Shown one piece after another: positions 1 through 10,107 of a stretch of 64,000 nt of DNA; position 1 is the stretch's first letter, and each line of letters opens with the position of its first letter. Origin of the DNA: Climacium dendroides (lineage: Eukaryota > Streptophyta > Bryopsida > Hypnales > Climaciaceae). The stretch is taken from contig OX467084.1 in NCBI GenBank assembly GCA_950106755.1, positions 5,952,001 to 6,016,000 on the forward strand, given 5' to 3'. The notes below the pieces were generated by a model. The model was not told the origin of the DNA. It saw only the letters and a program-made list of their open reading frames with translations, and ran no database searches. A program made the position numbers and the translations under genes.

Positions 1-1472
1 TACAATTTAGCCCCTAAAGTCCCAAGAGTTGCCTTGAGGGAACTTGATCTTGAAGGTTTGGGAAGGTACACACAATTTCAATTTTTTGAAATTTATAGAT
101 TTATAAATTTAAGTTCTCAAACAAACCTTCCATTTAACCTAATTTGTTTGAGGATGGAACCTTCCATTTGTTTGAGTTCTCAAACAAATTAGGAACCTTC
201 CATTTAACCTTAAGAAAAAACTAGATATTTAGTAAAGAATCCAAGTTCCTAGTATGAATGTGCCTTCAAAAAGATAGTGGCCACACTTCTTGAGTCACAA
301 TAGAAATTAGTCTATTTTTTAACCTATACTCTTGAATTCTCACTTTGTATTCAAGTTCTCTATGTTTCATTAGTTTAGAATCTAGATAGGGGTTGGACTT
401 GGAGCATCTTTAAAATTTTGAAAACCTTATTTGGCAATAGTCTTAAATTTTTTTTTTTTTGAAGTTGAAATTAGATTTTCAATTCCTCATCAACACATAT
501 TTTTTAATTTTTACATATCATTCATGTGGGGATCAATTCTAAGATGAGATGTCTATTTTTTCTATTTTTATCTATACTTATTCATTTGAATGACATAATT
601 TATTATAGTAATAAAAATTTGTAAATATTTTGGCCTAAATGCAGATTGACTTAAAGATGTCCCCCAAAATCACATATACCCTACACTCTTATTAGTGATC
701 TTTGGACCATGTAGTTTTTTGGCAACGAATTGTCAAAACCATTTAGATTGTCCTCTATCATATTAGAATCTGCCCTGTAATGTTTTGATTGAGCCATGCT
801 CTTTTAAGGGTTGTTTACACATACTCACAAATGAATCACTTTGAGACAATACCAACTAAATTTAATATTCGACCTTTTAGAGCCACCATGTAAGGAAGGT
901 CAATTTCATAGTGGGAAATTTGAGCAAGTTACAAGCAAGGCTATAATAGTGAGTCTACAAAATGTCTTCTAGGAGTTTTAAAAGTGTCTTTTTGAAGAAT
1001 GTTCTATTGTATAGAATGTTACTATTGCACTATCCAAGTCACGTGTCTATGCTAAGCAAAAACAAAATGGAGTTTAGAAATGTACTTTCATAGAGTATCT
1101 TGCCTCATGAGTATATGGAAATAAAAAGCAAGTGATATAGAATGGTAGCCAAGTCTTTTGACTTGCTCTTATATATCAACGTATACTTTTTTTGTTGATT
1201 TGTTGCCCAAAACTAATATAGTTTTCATGCTAGGTACATGAGTATAGTATTTTTGAGTATTTTTTGGGAAGCATTACTTTTGCCAATTCCATCCAAGCAA
1301 AGGTAAAGGGACACCAAATGTTTTTTATTATAGTAAACCATGTGGATAAAATTCATTAAAAAATACTTATAAATACCCTAAACAAGTGTTTCCATCTTGC
1401 ACTTGATTGCTACATTGGGAATTTGAGAAAATCCAAAAAATTAAGTAAGTTGTTGAGCATGTATACTTCAGT
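1..1472. other. AT-rich intergenic stretch
   Basis: I see no gene here. The sequence is AT-rich with homopolymer T and A runs and stop codons in all frames. Positions 111-214 hold a short local duplication in which a segment containing TTCCATTTAACCT and CTCAAACAAA occurs twice, partly inverted. This side lies downstream of the minus-strand PR-1 gene that follows. Confidence 0.6.
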
Positions 1473-2027
1473 TTAGAAAGGGCGCATGCCAACAACATTC
1501 CCCGGCGGAAAATACTCACACACCACGAGCACCGACGCGTCCCGGCACTGCACCATCGCGCATCCGAGTTGCGACGTGCTCCGCCACACGATTTGCGTGT
1601 AATGCCCGCACTCCATGAACGTCGGCTCGCACCGATTCGTCCCATAGTCGTAAAACTCCCGCTCGCTCGTCCAGTACTTCACCGCCCACTCCGCCGTAGT
1701 GTCCCCGTGCGAGCCCCAGAACAGATTCTCCCCGTACCCACCCGACCCATCGCTCCCATTCCAGGAATGCACCAACATCTCGCACTTGTTGGCGTCACGC
1801 TGACGACGCCCGTGCGCTTTCGCGTATGCCGCGAGTGTGGCGTTCCATTGCAGTGGAGGCAGCTTCACTTGTGCTCGAGCTGCATTGTGGGGCTCCAGAA
1901 ATTCCTCGGCTGTGGGAACCAGAGCTAGTGCTGGTTCTGTTTTGGCCATGGCCAGGGGATGATAAATGCTTAATCTCCAAAGAAGTCCGGCGAGCAGATA
2001 TAATTTGCAAATTTTCCAACCAGCCAT
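1473..2027 (-). CDS. Pathogenesis-related protein 1 (PR-1, CAP superfamily), secreted
   Basis: Intronless 184-residue protein of the plant PR-1/CAP family, which acts in the apoplast, binds sterols and is linked to defence. The ATG at 2027 is chosen because it begins a basic/hydrophobic signal peptide (residues 1-28, ending ...HPLAMA); the open frame extends 8 codons further up but has no ATG there. The CAP domain starts at the HNAAR motif (47-51). It contains GENLFWG (99-105), HYTQIVW (142-148) and CEYFPPGN (170-177), and six cysteines beyond the signal peptide (82, 133, 140, 156, 161, 170), as expected for three disulfides. The likely cavity residues His87, Glu100 and His142 are present. 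The last 11 residues, beginning PPGN and ending RPF after CEYF, match the CAPE peptide layout of PR-1. The gene is an obvious GC-rich island in AT-rich DNA and looks intact. I see no clear TATA box close upstream. Confidence 0.93.
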   Translation of the reverse strand: MAGWKICKLYLLAGLLWRLSIYHPLAMAKTEPALALVPTAEEFLEPHNAARAQVKLPPLQWNATLAAYAKAHGRRQRDANKCEMLVHSWNGSDGSGGYGENLFWGSHGDTTAEWAVKYWTSEREFYDYGTNRCEPTFMECGHYTQIVWRSTSQLGCAMVQCRDASVLVVCEYFPPGNVVGMRPF

Positions 2028-2836
2028 TTCTGAAGCTCCCCAAATCTTCAATTTTCTGAAATTGGTGTGATTCTCGCCCCAAAAATTAATTTTGACGTAG
2101 ATTTTTCACAAAGGTTTAATTCAAGCCAAAACCTAGGATAGGTATGGATCTGTGTTTCAGGCCACTCATCCTGAAATATGCCAAAGTATTGAAATACCAA
2201 ATATTAACTAAATTGACGTAAGTTCAAACAAGAGTCCTGAAGAAATTCTCCTCGAGAACACCAGAGTTTTGAAGTCTTTTTAGGATCGACTTCTCATTGA
2301 ACTATTTCTCTTTGAATTGGCACTCTTACTAATTTCTCTCTTGTACAGTACAATTGGTTTTGCATAGAATGTTAGTATTGATATTACACAGAAATTAAGG
2401 TAGAGGATGCAAAAAACAGTATGGACTCAACTGATTATGTGGTCTATACAAACTTTGTTACCAACTACAACTCATGTAAACTTTGCCAGACTAATGTTTT
2501 GCAAGTGGTATAATCGATAGAATTTTTTGATATATATGTCTTTCCATTTTCCACCGTGAGTTTCACCTTGAACTCTGTATTAATTGATAATTTGATGTAG
2601 TACATCCTTCTCCAATAGACTACGTTCTGTATGCACAACAGCAAATAATATATTAAGAGGTTCGACAATGAAAATCAGTTCACCTCCATTTTTAATTTGT
2701 GACTCCTCTTGCTTGCCCTTAGAAATGTGTGTAACTGATTGTGACTCGCTAACAACACATTTTACAGCAATGACTATATATACTGTACACTAGACAGTTC
2801 CACTCTATAGACTCGGATCTTTAATCAAACTGAGCA
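2028..2836. other. Upstream region of PR-1; no gene seen
   Basis: This is the presumed promoter and 5' UTR side of the minus-strand PR-1 gene. It is AT-rich with no convincing ORF. A TATATATA run near 2767-2776 could serve as a distant minus-strand TATA element about 740 bp from the ATG, but only if a long leader or a leader intron exists. I do not call a promoter. Confidence 0.4.
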
Positions 2837-3883
2837 TTATTGAAAGGTGCACAATATGAGATACAAAGATCGGAATGCAAAAGCGAATATGAAAATCAAC
2901 AATCCAACCCCAAGATTGAATGCGCGCATGACTTGTCTGATCGAATGTCGATGTCCACTGAGATTCAAATAAAGGTCACTTAAATTATAGCGGTTTAGAA
3001 CTACCCACTTTACAGGTGCACGAGAAATAAAGACACAGTGATCCTCATGCATTAGTGTACAGTGGGGTACAGCTCAATTACGAATTCTTGCATTCACAGT
3101 GAAAAAAAAGTTCACTGCTGCCCACTTTGACGCCCTCCCGAGGGCTGAAAAATTAATATTTTCTCACGAATATTTTTTTACAAGATCCTCTTTATGCTAA
3201 TAACATATGTGCCAAATTTCAAGTCCAAAAAATTTATACAAAAAAAGATATTCAAACATGTACCAACATGTGTTGTTCAAAAAAAAATTTCACTAATACC
3301 AACTTTGACACCCTCCCAAAAATTGAAAAAAAAAGTTTTGGCCTTGAAATTTTTGGTGTAAGATAAACTTAGTGAAACTAACTAATGTGCAAAATTTCAA
3401 GTTCAAAAAAATTTCCCACAAAGAGTAGTTCAACTTCTACCAACATGTGTAGTTATGAATTTTTGAACAACACATGTTGGTACATGTTTGAATATCTTTT
3501 TTTGTATAAATTTTTTGGACTTGAAATTTGGCAAATATGTTATTAGCATAAAGAGGATCTTGTAAAAAAATATTCGTGAGAAAATATTAATTTTTCAGCC
3601 CTCGGGAGGGCGTCAAAGTGGGCAGCAGTGAACTTTTTTTTCACTGTGAATGCAAGAATTCGTAATTGAGCTGTACCCCACTGTACAGTACTCTCACAGA
3701 TGTGCCGGCTAATAACTTAGTATAAAATTCCGCCTGGTGAGCCACTTGGCCTACAAGTGGGTCCTTCTTACCAATTTTCAGCACCTGCAAACTGTACGAG
3801 GCCCTGGACATGAGGAGGTCGATTTTCACGAGAATAACAGTCCACTGAAAAATAATTGTTAGAAGTCGACCATATTTGGCCAT
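2837..3883 (-). pseudogene. Small putative secreted/membrane protein split by a foldback insertion
   Basis: Two minus-strand reading segments flank the foldback element at 3057-3686. The upstream part starts at the ATG at 3883 (MAKYGRLLTIIFQW...), with a hydrophobic N-terminus resembling a signal peptide. The downstream part begins HEDHCVFISRAP and ends at a TAA at 2837-2839 after a strongly hydrophobic segment (LGVGLLIFIFAFAF), a probable membrane span. If the element and one copy of its 3-bp duplication AGT are taken away, the two parts join in one frame of about 137 codons with no stop. If the duplication were TA instead, the frame would close at once. I do not recognise the protein. The ancestral gene is an inference from frame continuity; it may also have had introns. 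Confidence 0.5.
3057..3686. mobile_element. Foldback (inverted-repeat) element, about 630 bp
   Basis: Two arms of about 228 bp (3057-3284 and 3459-3686) are near-perfect reverse complements. Both ends read GTACAGTGGGGTACAGCTC inward. The 170-bp spacer is not random: it is a diverged direct copy of the left arm (CACTTTGACACCCTCCC, CAAAATTTCAAGT and CCAACATGTGT recur in the same order), so the layout is A, A-prime, A-inverted. Flanks are AGT at 3054-3056 and AGT at 3687-3689, consistent with a 3-bp duplication; a TA duplication of Tc1/mariner type at 3058-3059 and 3684-3685 is the alternative. There is no transposase. High arm identity implies recent insertion or conversion, and a transcript would fold into a long hairpin. 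Confidence 0.85.
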
Positions 3884-4094
3884 GGAGGATGAGCTAGTAT
3901 TTGGGCAAGTCAAGCTACTGATTTGGGTCACCAGGAAACTCGATAACGTAACATGCTACAAAAAGGACCGGGTAATTTGAAATTAGAGTCTTGCATTGCT
4001 GTGAGAAATAACATGCGGAGCCATGGGAGCAGAGAGATCGAGGTGTTGTTTCACACAACAAGATTATCACCCCCAAAGAGGCAGGCAGCCCCGC

Positions 4095-4290
4095 CCTCCA
4101 CTCAAAAAAATCCCCGCGCGTCGATCTGTACAACAAAAAATTGAACCCCTCCCCATGCCATCGATTTAAGAAAAAACCCGGTGCCGATCAACAAAGTGAT
4201 TCCCCGCCGTCAATCAACACATAAAAAAATTGACCCCCCAAGCCGTCGATCTTACAAAAATCCATCGCCGTCGATCTGAGAGAATATGTG
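4095..4290. repeat. Degenerate tandem repeat with (C)CGTCGATC core
   Basis: Short GC-containing words GCGTCGATCTG, GCCGATCAAC, GCCGTCAATC, GCCGTCGATCTT and GCCGTCGATCTG recur every 25-50 bases, separated by A-runs and CCCC. It looks like a decayed minisatellite. No function is visible. Confidence 0.45.
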
Positions 4291-4538
4291 GGCCGCTGAG
4301 AGATTAGGATTTGGGGTTCGTCTCTCTCGCTGGCATGGTGAGCACAACTATCCTGCTGCGCGCAAGAGTGTGAAGGTGTTGTTTTTTGATTCAATCTACT
4401 GAAATATCAAAAGGCCACACGCCTAGGAATTGTGCCATGTGCAAAACAACTCTTGTCATGGTTCATAACAAGTAGGTGATAGGTTTTTTGAGATTGGTGA
4501 AGACTTAAAAAGAATTGAAGACTAAAAACAATTTTTTT

Positions 4539-4922
4539 ATGCGACGTGTTGACATCGATTGTGCAGGTATTTCTATCGCGGAAACACTCTGGAAGTGCCA
4601 GTATTTTGGCAAGTGTGCTGATACCATCCAGGCAGAGCTAAACCTTGAAGAGAAATTCCGAGGCACTCCTGATTTGGTAAGAGATTTGGTATCAAGAGGC
4701 ACGCTTTTGCTCATTGGGGTAGAATGTAGCAGCGACGACCTCAGCGATGGCGCCCTCCAAATCCCCGGGCGACCCTGCGACGAGAGACGGACTTCGTCGG
4801 GGTTTGAGGATGTCCTTGAAACCCTATCCGTCACGGTGTTGAGACTGTCCATCGCGGTGCGGAGACTGTCCATCGCGGTGAAGCTGTCCATCGCGGCAGG
4901 GACATTTCATTCTGACTTCTGA
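4539..4922 (+). CDS. Hypothetical ORF with C-terminal LSIAV repeats
   Basis: An ATG at 4539 (MRRVDIDCAG...) opens a frame of about 127 codons that ends in TGA. Its 3' half is clearly more GC-rich than the surroundings. Near the C-terminus a 15-base unit CTGTCCATCGCGGTG is repeated three times (about 4845-4900), giving LSIAV/LSIAA repeats. The middle part (ETLWKCQYFGKCADTIQAE) looks coding-like, but I recognise no family. It could be a decayed exon fragment or chance; there is no supporting neighbour. Confidence 0.25.
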   Translation: MRRVDIDCAGISIAETLWKCQYFGKCADTIQAELNLEEKFRGTPDLVRDLVSRGTLLLIGVECSSDDLSDGALQIPGRPCDERRTSSGFEDVLETLSVTVLRLSIAVRRLSIAVKLSIAAGTFHSDF

Positions 4923-5387
4923 ATAGGCCCTTGGCCATCCTTTCTTAATTGTGCTTGCAATCTTGCTTTATTTATGTCAGACTACCGTCTTCCTTATTAA
5001 CTTTTGACATTCGAATTTCTTTGCCTGTTGGCATTCTTACACACATTATTGACTTTCATTCTTTTTTCTTTTTTTTTTTAATTTTCATGCATTGTTTTTG
5101 CTTTTTTAGTTTTGTTCCTTTTAAACCCATGGACAATTTCCAAGTAGCCTCTATTGACATTCCTCTAATTTAACATTTTGAATGATTTTTTATTTATTCT
5201 TAATCGTTCAAAATAGAAGGGAAAAGAGAAATGTTTAATGTAGGTCTAAACTCCAAAGGACCAAGGTTGTTCTTCCATCCAAAAAATTGAAGAATTGTTT
5301 CCTTATGCACATCTCATTATGGGGGTTTATACCAAACTAAGGTAGACGTACCCAATACCAACTACTAACCTAATACCACCCAAAAAT
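4923..5387. other. T-rich spacer; no gene seen
   Basis: Pyrimidine-rich, with long T runs near 5060-5080. A segment at 5337-5385 (AAGGTAGACGTACCCAATACC...) is repeated in diverged form at 5622-5668, bracketing part of the next foldback element. Confidence 0.5.
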
Positions 5388-5935
5388 AACTTGTAGGGTT
5401 AATAATATAAATGTAATTTTTATAATTTCTAAGAAAAATTATTAGACAAATTTAGATTTCTTAGCTACAATAATCTCACCAATAGGATCATTGTAATCCA
5501 ATTTTATCTTAGAGTTATTAACAATTTAGTTTATCCTTCAATCTTAACTCTACTTGTATTTAACTAATTATTAAAAATCATATTCAATTGTACAAAAAAT
5601 TTAAGTGAAAAATAAGGTAGGCCTATCCAAGGTAGGCGTATCTAATATCATTGCTAACCTAATACTACCCAAATATATGGTTGCTTGTTGATTTTAGTTT
5701 TCTTACACCTTCTTTGGATATTTTCTACTTAAATTTTTTTTACAATTGATTATGATTTTTAAAAATTAGTTAAATTCAAGTAAAGTCAAGATTGAAGGAA
5801 AAACTAAATTGTTAATAACTCTAAGATGAAATTGAATTACAATGATCCTATTATTGTAGCAAAGAACTCTAAGTTTGTCTAATAATTTTTTTTTTAAATT
5901 ATAGAAATTATATTTAAATATTAATCCTACAAGTT
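5388..5935. mobile_element. MITE-like foldback element
   Basis: Left arm 5388-5614 and right arm 5719-5935 are reverse complements with scattered mismatches and small gaps. Shared blocks include AACTTGTAGG, ATTATTAGACAAA, TAGGATCATTGTAAT, TTAGAGTTATTAACAATTTA and CAATTGTA. The loop is about 100 bp. There is no coding capacity. A diverged single arm of the same family lies near 38570-38690, so it is a dispersed repeat. Exact termini and target duplication could not be fixed. Confidence 0.75.
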
Positions 5936-6447
5936 GTATTTTCTTGACATTTGTTTTTCTATTGTACATTTCATTTCTTTTATTTCTGTTCCTTCCATTT
6001 CTCTTCTTTTTTTTTTTTCATTTTTTTCATTTTTTTCCTTTCCTTTTTATTCACTTTCATTTTTGTCTTTTAATTTTTCTTTCATCTTCTTTTAATCTTC
6101 GTTTTCCTCATCTTCTTTTTTCATGTTTTCATTTAGGGTTTAGAGTTGGATTTCTTCTTCAGTTTTTATTTTTTATTTTTTATTTATTTTTTAGGAATTT
6201 ATACAAAATAGTAAAATTAGGTTGCCCACAATAATTTCTCAACATTTGATACTCCATTAATATTTTTTCATATTGTACATGATTGCAAGACTTTTTGAGT
6301 ACTATGAGTACTAATGGAAATATCCGTAGAAGTATTTGTTCACTTTCATGACATATAAAGTAAATTTTTTAGGGTAAGGCAAACCAATTACCCTAATTAC
6401 TATAGGATTTATAGGATTTACAACATTAGGGTTCACAATTAATGATT
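5936..6447. other. Polypyrimidine-rich spacer
   Basis: Positions 5944-6190 are almost pure T/C in long runs. The open frames they create encode only Phe/Leu/His-rich low-complexity sequence, which I do not call genes. Nothing else is visible. Confidence 0.5.
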
Positions 6448-6491
6448 TAAGGTTTAGGGTTTAGGGTTTGGAATTTAGGGTTTAGGGTTTC
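6448..6491 (+). repeat. Short interstitial telomere-like repeat (TTTAGGG)
   Basis: Five near-perfect TTTAGGG heptamers are arranged as three and two, separated by a diverged TTTGGAA heptamer. TTTAGGG is the common plant telomere unit. The tract is too short to be a telomere; it is an interstitial or chance tract such as occurs in many plant promoters. Confidence 0.55.
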
Positions 6492-6874
6492 CGACAAGTA
6501 CCTACGGGCTGAATTTTTTTGTTACTTAAATTTTTTTTTCAAGATAGAGAACTAATTAGCTTCATGGGGATAAATTTTTTTATAAATTGGTTTACAGTAA
6601 TAATAGTCAATTAATTATTTAGATACTCCCTCTATCACATAATTATTTAGGCTTAGTAATTTCTTAAGAATGATTGTTTTTTCAATAATTAGGTGTAAGA
6701 TCCTATGGTTAAATGGGGGAAAATCCATTTTTGAATTTTGTTTACTCGTTGCTATAAAAATGGCCGTTTTAAGTGGTTTTGAGCCGATAAAAGGCTTTGG
6801 ATTTTTAGGGGTCAATAGAAATGGTTTGGAGACTTTACTAGTTCTATGACATAGAAAACCAAAAAATATATATT
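6492..6874. other. AT-rich spacer next to the Merlin remnant
   Basis: No ORF of interest. TACTCCCTCTATCAC at about 6625 resembles a Stowaway-type MITE end, but I could not find its partner. The missing 3' end of the Merlin element may lie here. Confidence 0.35.
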
Positions 6875-7696
6875 TTATTGAATTTCACCATTAATATGGT
6901 GGTATCGTATAATGGGTTCCACTAGAGTGAAGAACGCGGTGCCAACATCCCGAGTATATTTTCGCCGCCAAAGATATTCCCCAAAATAGCTATTGTAGTG
7001 ATCCTTTACCGTGCCATATCATGGTAAAGAACGCTTCACTACACTCCAAGTTCCTTCAATAGTGTTTGTATGCGAGCCTGTTCCTGGATCTCGATAATGT
7101 AAAGAGTGGTTAACCGTTTGATGGAAGTAGCCCAAAAATTGCAATCGATCTGTGCCATAACCACGCCAACAATCACTAATAATAGTAGTGCCAGGCTCAA
7201 CGTACTTCACAATAATCTCCTCCAAGGTCTCTGTTGTTTGATTTGGAACACATGTCAAAAAAACATTGTTAGAACTACGTTCAACCCCCACAAATATCCA
7301 TTGCCCTTCTACTTGTCTACCACGGTTGTATTTCCTTTTACCAAATTTACTCTCATCAATTTCTACTATTTTTCCAACACCTCCAATTCTTTCCACATCT
7401 TCATCATCAATTGCTAAAGCACAAATCTCTCTACAATAGTTATACCAATCCACAATGGTATGATTTTCTTTTACTTCTGCATGCACTTGTGCTAAGGCTT
7501 GGCTATTTTTTATAGACCAACAATACATTAGAGTAAGGGCTTGTTTGAGGATTAATATGGATTTCTCAAACCAAATCCCCAATCTAGACCCTTTTGTTTT
7601 TTTACAAACACATCGGCCACACCTCCATATGAACCCATCTAATCTCCTTCTTTCTTTAACCTTCCCCATGGCCATGCTACATGCCTCACACTCCAT
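6875..7696 (-). pseudogene. Merlin/IS1016-type DDE transposase (ISXO2-like), one in-frame TGA
   Basis: The protein has the IS1595/ISXO2-like transposase layout. An N-terminal zinc ribbon uses Cys3, Cys6, Cys26 and Cys29 (CEAC...WRCGRC), followed by a helical DNA-binding region and a DDE core. Core residues are Asp114 in VEIDESKFGKRKY, Asp175 in IISDCWRGY and Glu214 in NTIEGTW, the diagnostic Merlin signature. A TGA at 7019-7021 stops the frame after KRSLP. The same frame then continues 47 more codons (starting YGTVKDHYNSYF and including YLWRRKY) to a TAA at 6875-6877, matching the usual C-terminus. The TGA is therefore a nonsense mutation, most simply from CGA. Upstream of the first ATG the frame stays open, with IWSIAFAQNLELIPSR resembling a natural N-terminal extension, so the true start may be further up or behind a frameshift. 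Terminal repeats and the expected 8-9 bp target duplication were not located. Merlin is best known from animals and as bacterial IS1016. Confidence 0.85.
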
Positions 7697-7882
7697 CCTA
7701 CTTGGTATGAGTTCTAAGTTTTGGGCAAATGCAATGCTCCAAATTCTTTGTGTTTTCTGTGAATTGGTGCATAGAGAGAGAAGCCATAGTAAAGTAAAAG
7801 ACAGTGAAAAAAGTATACAATGAATAAGATAGAGAAAACAATAAATGAGAGATGCAATGGAAAGAGTGATAATATTACAGTG

Positions 7883-8060
7883 ACACTACACTGAAAGAAG
7901 ACTACAGTGACTACATTGATGCTACAGTTGGACTACAGTTGCAAGGAAAATACTTCAGTCATAAGAAATTACTCCTAAAACCCTACAGTTGCAGGAGAAG
8001 GAGAATAGACTACAGTCACACGAGAAGGAGAATACTACAGTTGCAAGAGTAGGAGAAAAC
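7883..8060 (+). repeat. Degenerate array of CTACAGTTGCA motifs
   Basis: CTACACTG, CTACAGTGACTACA, CTACAGTTGGA, CTACAGTTGCAAG, CTACAGTTGCAGGAGAAGGAG, CTACAGTCACACGAGAAGGAG and CTACAGTTGCAAGAG follow in series, about 20-35 bases apart. It starts about 190 bp upstream of the transposase ORF, where subterminal binding sites of the Merlin element could lie, but that link is a guess. Confidence 0.55.
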
Positions 8061-8711
8061 CACGCTTTGATGTTCGATGAAAAAACCACGCTCATGTTTT
8101 CCGGTGTAGCCTACCTATTTTTATTTCACCAAAAGTGGAGGAGCATCGGAATGGGAAGAGGTATGCAACGAGAGGCCAACGGCAAGGGCGGCTAAGATTT
8201 GAACGGAAGGAGCAGTAGGATTCCTATGTTCAAGATTTGCAACGGAAGAAGCTCACAAGATTCGTAATGGACAAATGAAAAGTTGCCAAGTTTGAGCTTA
8301 CCTACCCCTTCTTGTCCATCTCAACTTTTGGTTACCTTCCATCGCGGTGATGGAGACAATGCATGATTATCGTAACCTTTCATAGGAAGGAGGGGTGACC
8401 TCGAAGAAACCCCGCATTTCCGCCGGTCATGGCAGGGAGGTCGCCTCTCCTACATGTGTCCCACTCATTGAGTTCGCTTTTGTTAGCTTGTGTTTCTAGT
8501 TCGTATTTGGGAATAAAGTTTACAGAAATCGGTAGTTGTGTACAGGAACAGGCTAAATGCAAAATTTTGAGGATGAATGGTTGCATTTCTATCCTACATA
8601 CAAGGATTCTTTGTCATTCATTGACCAAAAAATGGCTATAGCGTCTTTTATGGGTTAATGATTGTTATTGTTCCTATTCTTGTATTTCTACTCATGTTGT
8701 TGGCATATTAG
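8061..8711. other. Spacer, no gene supported
   Basis: Short overlapping frames exist on both strands near 8380-8640, but none has a recognisable motif. Base composition is slightly richer in GC around 8330-8470. I see nothing further. Confidence 0.4.
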
Positions 8712-9235
8712 GGGCACTTCACACTATGGCCGTTCAAGTTGAGAGGCCATGGAATTGAGTGGCCAAACTTTGTTGAGAGTCCAAAGAAATGAGCAATAAA
8801 TAGGCAATAAATAATAGGAATTGAAGCCTTTAACTGGCCATAGTAGAAGCCTCCAAAAGTCGAGCCCAAAGTCCAAACCCTTGGCAATGAACTCCCATGG
8901 CCTCTCAACTTGGATGGCCATTGTGTGAAGCCTCCAAAGGCCATGCCAAAGTCCAAGCCAAAGTCCAAACTCTTAACCATTTAAGAGTTGAGATCTTGTC
9001 ATAAGTCGACAGCCTCTCGGCTATAGTTTGGACTTTCATTTCTAGTTGACCCAAACTTTCTTTGAGAATTTGTCACCATGTAGGCAATTTATTGCTATGT
9101 AGGTAGTTGGAAGGCATTGGCCTTTGAACTTGGGTCTTTTAGTGTAAAAGGTCGAGAAGTCAAACTCTTGGTTTCTTGAAATTTAATTGGTGGAAATCCA
9201 TGGCCTCCCAACCTTTGGTCATAGTGTGAAGTGGC
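8712..9235. mobile_element. MITE-like element with terminal inverted repeats
   Basis: The left end (GGGCACTTCACACTATGGCC...) and right end (reverse complement GCCACTTCACACTATGACC...) form terminal inverted repeats of about 40 bp that also share CCATGGCCTC. A third internal copy of the terminal motif sits at 8893-8935. Flanking TAG at 8709-8711 and 9236-9238 suggests a 3-bp duplication, which fits PIF/Harbinger-like or CACTA-like MITEs. It encodes no protein. Confidence 0.65.
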
Positions 9236-9750
9236 TAGTAAAGTTAATCGTAAAGTGTGTACTATGCGGGACCACTAGCTAGAGTTTAGAAAAAACATGG
9301 GAAGAAACTCCTTGGAGCACCAAAACTAAGGTCTTCTAACACCTGTTTACAAACATAGGACAAACTTTATGATTAACTCTACATTTTATATGAACATTTG
9401 ATTACTGAATATGAATGTACCTATAGGCTTAGATGATGGAATTGGAATGAGAATTTCAAGGTGTTTAACAATTTGTGAATGTATAGGCTAGAATAGTTTG
9501 TACCTTGCTTTGCCATTCCTACCATGACTATTTTGTTGCTACCCAAATATTTCCATGTTGTGCTAGTGCTTTAGCAAGTGCTAAACCACAATGTACCGAA
9601 AAGATGCGTTCTATTGTATTAGTTACACCCCCCTCGAAAAACTTGAGCCGTTGATCGGATTCAAAAAAATAAAATGACCCTTCTCCTAACCATCGATGGA
9701 ACATCCCGTTGAGAAAAAATAAGAACCTTAGGATCTTGATACGGATACAA

Positions 9751-9805
9751 TATGGTACAAATATGGTACAAATATGGTACAAATATGGTACAAATATGGT
9801 ACAAT
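9751..9805 (+). repeat. 11-bp tandem repeat ATGGTACAAAT, five units
   Basis: Five consecutive units occur, the last imperfect, followed by decayed relatives (GGATACTGATACAATATG) to about 9880. A simple minisatellite. Confidence 0.85.
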
Positions 9806-10051
9806 TGGATACTGATACAATATGAATTAGATATAGGTTAATATAGATACGAGATATGGATATAGATACATGATATATCCCATATCAAATGCCACCCCCA
9901 CCCCTACTTAAAAATTATAAAGAGGTGAGATGGGAGGTAGAACAATAATTTAATTTAACTTAAATTATTTAAATTAAATTAAACTATTTAATTAATTTAT
10001 TTTTCAATTCGGAGGATGAAAAAATTTTGATTTAATTTTTTTGAGCTCATT

Positions 10052-10107
10052 GTAAACTGCATCTTTTGAGTACATTTGTTACAATGTACTCAAAAGATGT
10101 AGTTTAC
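10052..10107. repeat. Short perfect-type hairpin
   Basis: GTAAACTGCATCTTTTGAG and its reverse complement (with one mismatch) flank a central TACATTTGTTACAATGTA region, giving arms of about 25 bp and almost no loop. It could be a MITE tip-to-tip remnant or a terminator-like hairpin. There is no neighbouring gene. Confidence 0.65.

Noticed and set aside
1569..1928. Plus-strand ORF opposite PR-1
   Set aside because: Antisense shadow of a GC-rich real gene.
5944..6234. Plus-strand ORF of 96 codons
   Set aside because: It is pure Phe/Leu/His low complexity from a T/C run; no coding signal.
6625..6700. Stowaway MITE from CTCCCTCTATCAC
   Set aside because: Only one end-like sequence was found, with no inverted partner or TA duplication.
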